Source: an uncultured Eubacteriales bacterium
GTDB taxonomy: Bacteria; Bacillota; Clostridia; Christensenellales; UBA1242
Direction of reading: 5' to 3'
Assembly (NCBI GenBank): GCA_948806215.1
Contig: CAQIDI010000002.1
Coordinates: 140,793 to 204,792 of the forward strand
DNA: 64,000 nucleotides
The notes below the pieces were generated by a model. It saw only the letters and a program-made list of their open reading frames with translations. It was not told where the DNA came from and did no database searches. A program made the translations under genes and the position numbers. Position 1 is the stretch's first letter. Each line of letters begins with the position of its first letter. This document shows positions 35,326-44,366 of the stretch, piece by piece.

Positions 35326-35472
35326 TAATAGTTTCCTCCTTGAATATTTATTGGAAACTGATATAACCGAACAAACGAACTTACTTTTTTGTTAAATTTA
35401 TTTAATTGATATTTAATTTCCACAAAAATATTGTACCACAATATTTAATAAAAAGCACATAAATTATGTTAA

Positions 35473-35874
35473 TTATTTTTTTTCGTTAGCAATCTTTAAA
35501 AGGGTGTTATAAAAATTGGTGCTGTTACCATTAAGGTTTAAGTAATAGCATCTACCATCGTAACCACCGTTGCTATTGTATCTAATAATGTTAAAACCAT
35601 AAAAATCTGGCTGGAAATTAATTAGTAACTTTTCGTAAGGCATTTCGGCAAATTCTTTTGGTTCGGAATACTCCATTTCTAACCACAAACCTTTTTTAAG
35701 TTCGTTTAAAGTATATTGATTAATCGAAACTCCAAAAGCCGGCGAAAAGTAAGATTTTTCACACATTTTTTTTAGTTCCGGAAAAATAAGATTTGCATTT
35801 ATTTCTTGTTTTTCTCCATTATAATAAATAAAATATTTTTCTGCTTCAAAAAAAGTATCGGTTAAAACTCTCAT
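35473..35874 (-). CDS. Hypothetical protein
   Basis: 133 aa, AGGAG site before the ATG at 35874. No signal, helix bundle or motif recognised. It is rich in aromatic residues (YYNGEKQEI, FYGFNIIRYNSNGGYDGRCYYLNLNG) with acidic patches, likely a soluble alpha/beta domain. Monocistronic. Confidence 0.6.
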   Translation of the reverse strand: MRVLTDTFFEAEKYFIYYNGEKQEINANLIFPELKKMCEKSYFSPAFGVSINQYTLNELKKGLWLEMEYSEPKEFAEMPYEKLLINFQPDFYGFNIIRYNSNGGYDGRCYYLNLNGNSTNFYNTLLKIANEKK

Positions 35875-36105
35875 TTTTTTTCTCCTATTAACCTATATTA
35901 TTTTAATTTTAGGTAATAATTTTTATTATGTCAAACACTTAAATATTATTTAATTATGGTTAAAAATTTATATTTTACAGAAAATAAAATAAAAATAAAA
36001 AACCTTAAAACTTTTGCTATTATAAAATTAATTTGTTACAATTATTAAAAGTATTATTATTAGAAGTGTGTAATTTATATAATACTTGTTTTTAGGAATA
36101 TATTA

Positions 36106-36699
36106 ATGAGTAAAAATAAAAAAATTTTAATGTGGGTTAGTGCAATACTTATGATTGTGTCGGGCGTTGGCGTTGGGGCATTTTGTTTGGGTGCAATAAT
36201 AAATCCTGCTATGTTAGACGATATGGCAAGAAAGGCCACACTTTTAACACCAGAAAAATTTGAATCGGTTAAAAATTCATATCATTGGTTAATATCGCTT
36301 CTTGCAGCAGGCAGTGTTGTTGGAATTGTGTTTGGCGGAATTAGCACTAAGTTTTGTTTATACGATTCCATCGAATTTTATCAAAAGAAAAGTGTTGTTT
36401 TAACAGTTGCAATAATTTGCACAATAGTTGTTAATCCGTTGGTTGGTGCATTATATATTGTTGCAGTTTTAATGCCAGACTTAAACTTAAATCTTGATAG
36501 CATAATTGAAAAACCAGAAGTTGACCTTGATAAAGTAATGGAAAAAATGGAAAAGTTAAAAAAGATGCGCGAGCAAGATTTAATTAACGATGATGAGTTT
36601 GCAAAACTAAAAGCAGATATTATGGCTAGTGCAGGCATCAGCGATTTACCAGCTAAAAATGAAGAAAATAAAAATAAAGGGGCAGAAGAAAAAAAATAG
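36106..36699 (+). CDS. SHOCT-domain membrane protein 1
   Basis: 197 aa. Hydrophobic segments near residues 7-30, 65-85 and 98-122, then a C-terminal SHOCT-type helical hairpin (MEKLKKMREQDLINDDEFAKL, last residues omitted) near 147-167 and a Lys/Glu tail. SHOCT is a short oligomerisation module. The gene at 36831 is a likely paralogue with the same layout. Function unknown. Confidence 0.7.
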   Translation: MSKNKKILMWVSAILMIVSGVGVGAFCLGAIINPAMLDDMARKATLLTPEKFESVKNSYHWLISLLAAGSVVGIVFGGISTKFCLYDSIEFYQKKSVVLTVAIICTIVVNPLVGALYIVAVLMPDLNLNLDSIIEKPEVDLDKVMEKMEKLKKMREQDLINDDEFAKLKADIMASAGISDLPAKNEENKNKGAEEKK

Positions 36700-36725
36700 A
36701 CTTGTGGTATTCACAAGTTTTTTTT
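36699..36725 (+). terminator. Intrinsic terminator
   Basis: ACTTGTG-GTATT-CACAAGT stem followed by T8. Confidence 0.75.
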
Positions 36726-36830
36726 ATAAAACTTTTTAAAAATTAAAAACATAAATATTAATTAATTTGTTTTTATAAAACTTAAAAATAGTATACTATA
36801 ATATAAACTAATAAAATTTATAGGTGAATA

Positions 36831-37385
36831 ATGAAAACAAAAAAGAAGTTACTTATTTGGGGAAGTGTTGTTAATTTTATAGTGGCAGCTTTTTCGTTAT
36901 ATTGTGTTATAGCTATTACCAATAATATTAATGGTATGCAAGATTATGTTATTGCAATTATAAAACAATCTTTTCAAGAAGATATGGTTGAAGGATTTTT
37001 AAATTTACTAAACACCTATTATATTGTTGATGTTATTTGCAATTTGGGCTTTGGCATTATATATCTTGTTTATGCAAACTATAGCCTAGAAAAATTTAAT
37101 CGCAGTAAACGCTCTCTACTGGTATTAACCGTTATTAGTGTTTTATTTGGTTTAAATTTAATAACTTTAATACTGGTTTTATTTGCTTTATTTGGTGAAA
37201 GCCGCCGCGATGTTAAAGCAGAAGAAGTTATTAATAATGCACAAGTTCCTGATGATAGCGATAAGTTTTATGTTTTAGCCGAACAAATTACTATTCTTAA
37301 AACTAAGTTGCAAAACAACGAAATAACCGAAGAACAATATAAAATTGAACTTAGCAAAATAATTGAAGAACAAACAAAAAAATAA
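36831..37385 (+). CDS. SHOCT-like membrane protein 2
   Basis: 184 aa. Hydrophobic segments near residues 6-30, 61-82 and 95-120, then a C-terminal helix pair (ILKTKLQNNEITEEQYKIEL) resembling a SHOCT hairpin. Shares the start KKKxLIWxS and the general order with the gene at 36106, so probably an old tandem duplication. TAGGTGA site. Confidence 0.65.
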   Translation: MKTKKKLLIWGSVVNFIVAAFSLYCVIAITNNINGMQDYVIAIIKQSFQEDMVEGFLNLLNTYYIVDVICNLGFGIIYLVYANYSLEKFNRSKRSLLVLTVISVLFGLNLITLILVLFALFGESRRDVKAEEVINNAQVPDDSDKFYVLAEQITILKTKLQNNEITEEQYKIELSKIIEEQTKK

Positions 37386-37412
37386 AAGATTACGTAAAAG
37401 TAATCTTTTATT
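37384..37412. terminator. Bidirectional terminator
   Basis: AAAAGATTAC/GTAATCTTTT stem between convergent genes. Confidence 0.75.
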
Positions 37413-37414
37413 TT

Positions 37415-38320
37415 TTATCTTTTTGGTTTTTTAGGTGGATTTGTAGGAAGTGTTGGTTTGCCCTTTTGTTTTGCATAATCGTTTATTTGTTGTATTAAAT
37501 TATCAATTTCTGGATTATACGATTTTGCTTTAATAATTTCATAATCTTTAGTTGTTCTAGTTCCTCTTGAAAAACGATAATCAACAGCATAATTAACCGC
37601 TTGGTCTGCGCTATATTTTACCATATCTGGAAAATAGTTAACATTTATATTTGCTAATGTTGAGTCTGCGTTACTAATAGCTTTATTAATTTTAGTATCT
37701 GTATTTTGAAGTTCACGAACATCTTTTACTTGTTCAAATGTGCTAACAATAAAAACTTCTTCATCATCGTTATTTAAAGTTTTCTTAACTAAATCAACCG
37801 TTCTTATTTGTTTGCTTGTTTTTAGATGTTTATTTAGTTCTTCTTTTAACTTTTCTAATTTAACTTTAACTTCACTTTTTCTACTAGCTAATCTTGCTGC
37901 AACTAATGGTTTTAAAAGTTCTTTAATTTTTCCGGCTGTTTGACCATAAGCAACATCACATTGTCCTATAACATTATCTACAAACTTTCTATATTCGGTA
38001 TTAGATCTATAAAATGGATCATTAGTTTTAGCATAAGCTTTAGAGTAGTTTAATGCTGCATCATCAAGTTCATCGTAAAGTTTAAGTAACTCTGGGTTTT
38101 CTTTTATTTGTTTGTTCATAATATCAAATGTAATTCTAACGCCTTCTTTAGTAAGCCCTTCTAATTGTTCATCTAAACCATAGTTGTTTTTAGGGCTACC
38201 ACTGCTAAAAACCTCACAATATTTATTTGTTGAAGCTATTGTTTGGTCTGCTCTTGCTATAAAGTTTACATACTTTACTCTAAAATTCATAAGTAATTCG
38301 CTAGGTGTAAGTGTGCTCAT
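37415..38320 (-). CDS. Hypothetical helical protein
   Basis: 301 aa, TAAGGAG site before the ATG at 38320. Mostly helical and Lys-rich, with a long coiled-coil region near residues 150-175 and a Pro/Lys tail (TLPTNPPKKPKR). It starts STLTPSELLMNFRVKYVNFI and has no signal peptide. No family recognised; the layout would fit a structural or mobile-element cargo protein, but nothing nearby supports that. Confidence 0.6.
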   Translation of the reverse strand: MSTLTPSELLMNFRVKYVNFIARADQTIASTNKYCEVFSSGSPKNNYGLDEQLEGLTKEGVRITFDIMNKQIKENPELLKLYDELDDAALNYSKAYAKTNDPFYRSNTEYRKFVDNVIGQCDVAYGQTAGKIKELLKPLVAARLASRKSEVKVKLEKLKEELNKHLKTSKQIRTVDLVKKTLNNDDEEVFIVSTFEQVKDVRELQNTDTKINKAISNADSTLANINVNYFPDMVKYSADQAVNYAVDYRFSRGTRTTKDYEIIKAKSYNPEIDNLIQQINDYAKQKGKPTLPTNPPKKPKR

Positions 38321-38479
38321 AACTACTCCTTATTGTTAAAAATAACATAAATTTAATTATAAATAGTATATCATTATTATTTTAAATGTCAATACCAAGC
38401 TTTTTTAAAATGGGTATTGAATAAAACAAAAGTTTATGGTAAACTTATAGCGTAGAAGCTTTAAAAAGGTGAAAAATTT

Positions 38480-38944
38480 ATGAACGCAATTAGTTATTTA
38501 ACATTAGAAAAATTGGCTAAGGGTGGCAGAACCAGATATAAGTCTGAAGATATTTCTGCTCTTATAATTGATAAGTTTGGTAGTTACGAAGAGTTTTATT
38601 TAATAGCTTCACATTTTTTAAGCGAATGTGTTGCAACCGATAGAAAGTGTGAAATAAACGAAGTTGCGCCTTCGGAAGTTGCAAATTTATTTAGATATGG
38701 TCAAGATAAGATTAAAAATATAAAAGAAAATAACGCTACCGATTTGGGGCTTAGAAATTGTGCTGCAACATATAACTCAGAAAAATTTAACATTGTTGCA
38801 AAATCAAACAATGGTATTAAAACTAGCGAAAAGCAATTTAACGAAAGTCACACCGTTCCAGATTTTACCCCTAGGGATGTTTTAATTGCAAAAGCACTTG
38901 AAATGGTTACTAATAACACTGCTAAGATTCAAAGTAGAAAATAA
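38480..38944 (+). CDS. Hypothetical protein
   Basis: 154 aa, AAAGGTGA site. Soluble, helical in the first 80 residues (LTLEKLAKGG, ISALIIDKFGSYEEFYLIASHFL), then Asn/Lys-rich. Two Cys (SECVATDRKCEI) near residues 51 and 57. No family recognised. Confidence 0.6.
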   Translation: MNAISYLTLEKLAKGGRTRYKSEDISALIIDKFGSYEEFYLIASHFLSECVATDRKCEINEVAPSEVANLFRYGQDKIKNIKENNATDLGLRNCAATYNSEKFNIVAKSNNGIKTSEKQFNESHTVPDFTPRDVLIAKALEMVTNNTAKIQSRK

Positions 38945-38946
38945 AT

Positions 38947-38978
38947 AAAAAGCACTAAGAAAAGCTTAGTGCTTTTTT
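38947..38978 (+). terminator. Intrinsic terminator
   Basis: AAAAGCACTAAG/CTTAGTGCTTTTTTT stem just after the stop. Confidence 0.85.
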
Positions 38979-39145
38979 TATGCTTTTTAAAAACATAATA
39001 TTTAATAATATTTAAAATGTTATTTTTACAATATATAAAATAATTCGACATAAGAATACAATTAATAACATTTTTATATTGCAAATAAACTTTAATAAAC
39101 TTTTTAAAAATTCTAAAATTTTAGTATATAAAATTTGGAGTTACA

Positions 39146-41455
39146 ATGAAAACAAAAGTTATCAAATTAGTATCTTATATAAATCTAAAATTAATCTTAA
39201 AAAACATTCTTGCCTTTGGTGCTTTTTACTTATTGGCTGTAGCTGGGGTTAATAATGCTCAAATGCAACCATTTGCTTTTGGGTTATATTATGCTTTAAT
39301 GTTTTTAGATAACAATGCCATTGGTTATTTTGCTATGTTTTTTTCGGCATATGCATTAGCTGCCTTTAACATAACAGGTTTAATAATTGCTGTAAATTTG
39401 GCAGTTGTGCCACTGTTGTTTTTTTACTTGCACAAGGTTATAAAACGAAAAGTGCCAATATTGCTTGCTTGTGCCTATGGCTTACTTGGCAATGTTATGT
39501 TTGTTTTTTATGGTTGCACAAATGCAAAAAACATTTTTATTACTTTAATTACTTTGCTAATAGGAATAATGTTTTTAGCAAGTTGTATGCATTTTTTAAA
39601 AGCTTCGTTATTTAAAACCACAAAAACAAAAATGCATTTAGACGAGTTAATTTGCGGCAGCATTTTGTTAATGGCGTTTAGCCTTGGAATAAGTTGTTTA
39701 AATGTTGCCGGAATGGAGTTTGATAAGTTAATTGGTATTTTTCTAATATTGGTTGTTACTTATTTATTTAAAAGTAATGTGGTAATAATTTTTGGGACAA
39801 TGTTTGGCTTGGGTTGCGCTTTGCAATTTTTAAATGCTGGTTACATTGCTGCGTTTGTGTGTTTTTCGTTATGTGCGGTTGCATTTAAAAGCAACTATAA
39901 AGTTATTCCTTGTTTGGCTATTATTTTAGCAGAAGTTGTTTTTGGTTTGTTTTTTAACATATATTTAAACTTTAGTGTTTTATCAATAGTTTCGGTAATT
40001 ATTGGAGAAATTTTATTTTTGTTGTTACCAACAAAAGTTCTTAACAACCTAAGTGTTTTGTTTAGTTCTAATTACGATAATGTTGCGCTAAGGTCAATAA
40101 TAAATCGAAGCAAGCAAAGCATAACAAAACGAATGGTGGAAATTAGCAATGTGTTTTTGGAAATGGACACTGTTTATAAACAAATGGTTCAGGGCGTGTT
40201 GCCAGAAAAAGAAGCAAAAGATTTATTAAAAAGTGAGTTGTTTGAAAAGTGTTGTAAGGATTGCCCAGAAAAAAATAAATGCACACGAGTTGATGGCAAG
40301 TTTTCAACCGAAGTTTTTAATAGCATTACCGACATTGGTTATGAAAAAGGTAGAATAACATTACTTGATGTTCCGCAATATTTAACAAGTAGATGTGGCA
40401 GAGTTAATTATATTATTTCAACGCTTAATTCGTTGTTAGTTAGTTATAAGCACTATGCTAATATGGTTAACAATATGGATGCATCAAAAATTTTGATTGC
40501 TGATCAGTTAAAAGGAGTTTCAAACCTTATAAAGGTTTTGGCAGAAGAAGTTAACTTAAATATTAGTTTTGATGTTAATTTAGAAAATAGAATTAAAGAA
40601 GAACTAAGTTATAAAAATATAAACTGTTTAGAAGCATTAGTTTACGAACAAAATGCAACTGTTAAAAACGCAAGTTTAATTGTTTCGGGCGATTATGATA
40701 TTCAAAAATTAGAAAAAATTGTTTCAAAGGTTATTGGCTCTAAATTAAAAGTGTTGCAAGAAAACAACAGTGAAATTGGCGGAACTAAAGAAATAGTTTT
40801 AAAAACTGCTCCTAATTACGATATTGTTTTTGGAAGTTCGGCTTGTTCCAAAAACGGAGTTAGCCTTAGTGGCGACACACACTCGCTTATAAAAATTGAT
40901 GATGGAAAATATATGGTTGCGTTATGCGATGGAATGGGTAGTGGCGAAAAAGCACATAGTGTTTCCGATTTAACAATAACTTTAATCGAAAACTTTTATA
41001 AGGCAGGATTTGATAACGAAACAATATTAAATAGTGTTAATCGCCTGTTAACTTTAAATGCCGACGAAAATTTTTCTGCGCTTGATATTTGCGTCTTCGA
41101 TACAAGAAAAAACATTATGGATTTTATTAAGCTTGGTGCACCCTATGGTTTTATAAAACACAAAACCGAAACCGAAGTTATTAGCACTTCGGGACTTCCA
41201 ATAGGCGTGCTTAGCGAAATGCAACCACACATAACCAAAAAAATGTTTAGCGATTTTGATATTGTGGTTTTGGTTAGTGACGGAATTAGTGAAGCGTTTG
41301 GTAGCGAAGAAGAATTAAAAACTTTTATAAACAATAGCACAACACTAAATCCACAAACATTGGCTGATGATATTTTAGATAGAGCAGTTGATTTAGTTAA
41401 TGGAAATTGCACCGACGATTTTACTTGTGTTGCTGTTAGAATTTACCCACTTTAA
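39146..41455 (+). CDS. spoIIE: Stage II sporulation protein E (SpoIIE), PP2C phosphatase
   Basis: 769 aa. About ten membrane helices in the first 300 residues, a central regulatory region with Cys-rich ECKDC-like segment (FEKCCKDCPEKNKC near 371-384), and a C-terminal PP2C domain from about 560: MVALCDGMGSGEKAHSVS holds the metal-binding Asp and Gly, and VVLVSDGISEAF the second Asp. It dephosphorylates the anti-anti-sigma factor SpoIIAA to activate sigma F in the forespore. tilS follows, as in B. subtilis. Direct evidence that the organism sporulates. Confidence 0.95.
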   Translation: MKTKVIKLVSYINLKLILKNILAFGAFYLLAVAGVNNAQMQPFAFGLYYALMFLDNNAIGYFAMFFSAYALAAFNITGLIIAVNLAVVPLLFFYLHKVIKRKVPILLACAYGLLGNVMFVFYGCTNAKNIFITLITLLIGIMFLASCMHFLKASLFKTTKTKMHLDELICGSILLMAFSLGISCLNVAGMEFDKLIGIFLILVVTYLFKSNVVIIFGTMFGLGCALQFLNAGYIAAFVCFSLCAVAFKSNYKVIPCLAIILAEVVFGLFFNIYLNFSVLSIVSVIIGEILFLLLPTKVLNNLSVLFSSNYDNVALRSIINRSKQSITKRMVEISNVFLEMDTVYKQMVQGVLPEKEAKDLLKSELFEKCCKDCPEKNKCTRVDGKFSTEVFNSITDIGYEKGRITLLDVPQYLTSRCGRVNYIISTLNSLLVSYKHYANMVNNMDASKILIADQLKGVSNLIKVLAEEVNLNISFDVNLENRIKEELSYKNINCLEALVYEQNATVKNASLIVSGDYDIQKLEKIVSKVIGSKLKVLQENNSEIGGTKEIVLKTAPNYDIVFGSSACSKNGVSLSGDTHSLIKIDDGKYMVALCDGMGSGEKAHSVSDLTITLIENFYKAGFDNETILNSVNRLLTLNADENFSALDICVFDTRKNIMDFIKLGAPYGFIKHKTETEVISTSGLPIGVLSEMQPHITKKMFSDFDIVVLVSDGISEAFGSEEELKTFINNSTTLNPQTLADDILDRAVDLVNGNCTDDFTCVAVRIYPL

Positions 41456-41482
41456 AGAGCAAACTTACTTGCTCTTTTTTAT
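41454..41482 (+). terminator. Intrinsic terminator after spoIIE
   Basis: AAAGAGCAA/TTGCTCTTT stem overlapping the stop codon, followed by T residues. Confidence 0.7.
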
Positions 41483-41581
41483 TATTAATTAAAAAGCCTA
41501 AAATTTAATTAATTTTGCACTTTTAATTTGAATAATATTGTGTTACAATAAGTTAGATTATATTTTTTGTGGTGAAAAATT

Positions 41582-42919
41582 ATGAAAAGTGCATTAAAAA
41601 CAATAGAAAAAGAAAATTTAATTCAAGAAGGCGACAAAATAGGTGTTGCAGTTAGTGGTGGCAGAGATTCAATGGCACTACTAAATTTTTTAAACGAATT
41701 AGCCAAGGAACAAAATTTTGAATGTGTTGCAATAACAGTTGACCACGGCTTACGTGAAAATAGTGCAAACGATGCTAAGTTTGTTGTTAATTATTGTAAT
41801 AAAAACAACATTAAAGTTTATTCTTATAAAGTTGAAGCGGCTAAATTAAGTGCAGAAAAAGGTTTAAGCATAGAAGCTGCAGCTAGAGAATGCAGGTACA
41901 GAATTTTTAAAGCTTTGTTAAATAAAAAAGTTGTTAACAAAATTGCATTGGGCCATCATTTACAAGATCAAGCAGAAACAATATTGTTAAACATTTTTAG
42001 AGGTAGTGGCATTACTGGTGCATCTGGAATGGATTATATTAGAGACGAAGTTTATATTAGACCACTTTTAAAAACCGATAGAACCGAAATAATGGCTTAT
42101 ATTAATTCTTTCGATATTCCTTATATTGATGATGAAACAAATGGCGATAGCGACTTTAACCGAAATTATATTCGTAATATGATTATGCCTTTGCTTCGTA
42201 ATCGTTGGGGAAATGTTTATCAAGCAATTTGTAACTTTGGCGAGTTATGTAAGGTTGACGATAATTATATTAATTCAACCATTAACGACGATGGTATTAT
42301 TTACGAATCCGACGGTGTTGTTAGAATTCCAGTAAACTATTTTAGTTATCCTGTGTCAGTTACAAACCGAATTTTGCGTAAAGCATTTAAAGGAATAAAA
42401 ATTAATTCCGATATTGAACGAAAACATTTAAGAATTATTAATCAATTAGCAATAGAAGCCGAAAATGGGGCAAAAATAACTTTACCAAATCACGTTTCGG
42501 TTATTAAAGAATATAACTATGTAACAATAACAAACCGCAACTTTAAACCAGAACCAAAAACTTGGGATTTAGTTCGTGGCAAAATTGATATTCCTAATTT
42601 TGGAGTGCTTGATTGCCAAATAACAAGAAAATTGGAACTTGGCGAATATAGCCATTTGGTTGATTATAACGCAATTCCAAAAAACGCTGTTTGGCGTTAT
42701 AGAAAAGATGGCGATGTGTTTACAAAATTTGGTGGTGGAACAAAAAGTTTAAGCGACTTTTTAATTGATGAAAAAATTCCTGCAAGATTAAGAACATTTA
42801 TTCCGGTTTTAGCAAGCGGAAACGAAATTTTAGTTGTAGCAGGTGTTGAAATTTCCGATAAGGTAAAAATTACCAAACAAACAAAAACAGCTTGGGGAAT
42901 TAACGCCGTTAGATTTTAG
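41582..42919 (+). CDS. tilS: tRNA(Ile)-lysidine synthase TilS
   Basis: 445 aa. PP-loop VAVSGGRDSMALLNFL near residues 22-37 and GHHLQDQAETILLNIFRGSG near 128-147, followed by the substrate-binding and C-terminal TilS domains. It adds lysine to C34 of tRNA-Ile(CAU), allowing AUA decoding, which matters in such an AT-rich genome. Together with the next gene it forms a tRNA-maturation pair. Confidence 0.95.
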   Translation: MKSALKTIEKENLIQEGDKIGVAVSGGRDSMALLNFLNELAKEQNFECVAITVDHGLRENSANDAKFVVNYCNKNNIKVYSYKVEAAKLSAEKGLSIEAAARECRYRIFKALLNKKVVNKIALGHHLQDQAETILLNIFRGSGITGASGMDYIRDEVYIRPLLKTDRTEIMAYINSFDIPYIDDETNGDSDFNRNYIRNMIMPLLRNRWGNVYQAICNFGELCKVDDNYINSTINDDGIIYESDGVVRIPVNYFSYPVSVTNRILRKAFKGIKINSDIERKHLRIINQLAIEAENGAKITLPNHVSVIKEYNYVTITNRNFKPEPKTWDLVRGKIDIPNFGVLDCQITRKLELGEYSHLVDYNAIPKNAVWRYRKDGDVFTKFGGGTKSLSDFLIDEKIPARLRTFIPVLASGNEILVVAGVEISDKVKITKQTKTAWGINAVRF

Positions 42920-42938
42920 ATAAACATAAGAAGGGTTT

Positions 42939-44258
42939 ATGAGTATTAAGATTTGTGAAAGCCTAGAGCTTTTAGCCGAAAAGTTTAATAGCAACGGAAA
43001 AAAACTTTATGTTGTTGGTGGTTATGTTCGTAACAGTTTGTTAGGAATTGGCCACACCGATATTGATATTACTGGGGCTTTAGATGTTAAAACAGTTGCG
43101 GAACTGTGTCGTGGTTTAGGTTTTAGATCACAAGTTGTTAATAAAAACCTTGGAACCCTATTAATTACAACCAAAAACGAGCAATTCGAATACACAATGT
43201 TTCGTGCCGAATCGTATGCTGACGATGGTAGCCACATTCCTGTTGATGTTAAATTCGTTGAAGACATTAAGGTTGATGCACTAAGGCGCGATTTTACTGT
43301 TAATGCTTTGTATTACGACATTACAGATAAAAGAATTATCGACTTTTTTAATGGTGTTAGCGATATTGAAAAAAAGATTTTAAGAACTTGCAAAGACCCT
43401 AATTTAACATTTAAAGATGATGGTGTTAGAATTTTAAGGCTTGTTAGGTTTGTGTGCGAATTAGGCTTTAAACCAGAAAAACAAACATTATTAGTTGCAA
43501 AAAAGGTTGGATATAACATTAAAGCAATTAGCCGAGAACGCGTTTTAAAGGAGCTAAGGCTAACCATTAACGGAGCATTAAAGTATAAGCAAAAATCAAC
43601 TAGCCATAAACAAATTGTTAAATATTATAACAATTTGAATATTTGGCAATATGTGTTTAACGTAAACTTTAATAATTTTAAAATAAGTTATTTTAATAAA
43701 CTATACAAAGTGTTTGTTAAAAGCGATGGGGATTATAGGTACTTAGCATTTGTTTGTATGGTGCTAAACAACTACTTAAAAGCAAAAACAACCGATGCTA
43801 ATTTAGTTCAGCTAGTTAACACCTTGTTTGGTAGTGCAGGCTTAAAGGAATCTAATAAAAATATGCAAGATATGTTAGATGCTTATAGGTTTGCACAAAA
43901 ACTTTTATACGATAAACCTAGCACATATATTAATAATCAAAACTCTTTAATTTTTGAACAACTTAGCTTTGAAATTAAAAGTTTGTTGGTTTTAGTTAAT
44001 ACTAATAAAGTTAACGAAATAAAGTTAAACATTATTAATATGAAGAAACGAAGTGTGCCGTTTAATGTATCAGAGTTAAAAATAACTAACGAAGAATTAA
44101 TAAATAAAATGCACATAAAAAATCAAAACATATCGGCTATAAAGCAAAAATTGTTTGATATGTGCGTAAACGGCGAAATTATTAACGATCACAACATTTT
44201 AGTAGAGCAAGCAAAACATTTAAACGAATTAATAGAAAAAAACAAAAAGAATGCATAA
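42939..44258 (+). CDS. cca: CCA-adding tRNA nucleotidyltransferase (poly(A) polymerase family)
   Basis: 439 aa. Class II nucleotidyltransferase head: YVVGGYVRNSLLGIGHTDID near residues 24-43 with the catalytic Asp pair, RRDFTVNALYYD near 112-123, and an EDGVRILRLVRF-like segment (DDGVRILRLVRFVCEL) in the neck domain. It adds or repairs the tRNA 3' CCA end. Class II members can be CCA-adding, A-adding or poly(A) polymerase; the three tRNA genes seen here all encode CCA, so repair is the likely role. 19 bp after tilS. Confidence 0.88.
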   Translation: MSIKICESLELLAEKFNSNGKKLYVVGGYVRNSLLGIGHTDIDITGALDVKTVAELCRGLGFRSQVVNKNLGTLLITTKNEQFEYTMFRAESYADDGSHIPVDVKFVEDIKVDALRRDFTVNALYYDITDKRIIDFFNGVSDIEKKILRTCKDPNLTFKDDGVRILRLVRFVCELGFKPEKQTLLVAKKVGYNIKAISRERVLKELRLTINGALKYKQKSTSHKQIVKYYNNLNIWQYVFNVNFNNFKISYFNKLYKVFVKSDGDYRYLAFVCMVLNNYLKAKTTDANLVQLVNTLFGSAGLKESNKNMQDMLDAYRFAQKLLYDKPSTYINNQNSLIFEQLSFEIKSLLVLVNTNKVNEIKLNIINMKKRSVPFNVSELKITNEELINKMHIKNQNISAIKQKLFDMCVNGEIINDHNILVEQAKHLNELIEKNKKNA

Positions 44259-44275
44259 TCGGCATTCTTTTTTTG
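44245..44275 (+). terminator. Intrinsic terminator after cca
   Basis: AAAGAATGC/GCATTCTTT stem around the stop codon with T7. Confidence 0.75.
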
Positions 44276-44366
44276 CTATAAAATATTTATATATTTTAAT
44301 TAATATAAGAATAAAAAATAAAAACTATCAAAAACTAATAAAAAATAGTTAAAGGGATAGTTTGTT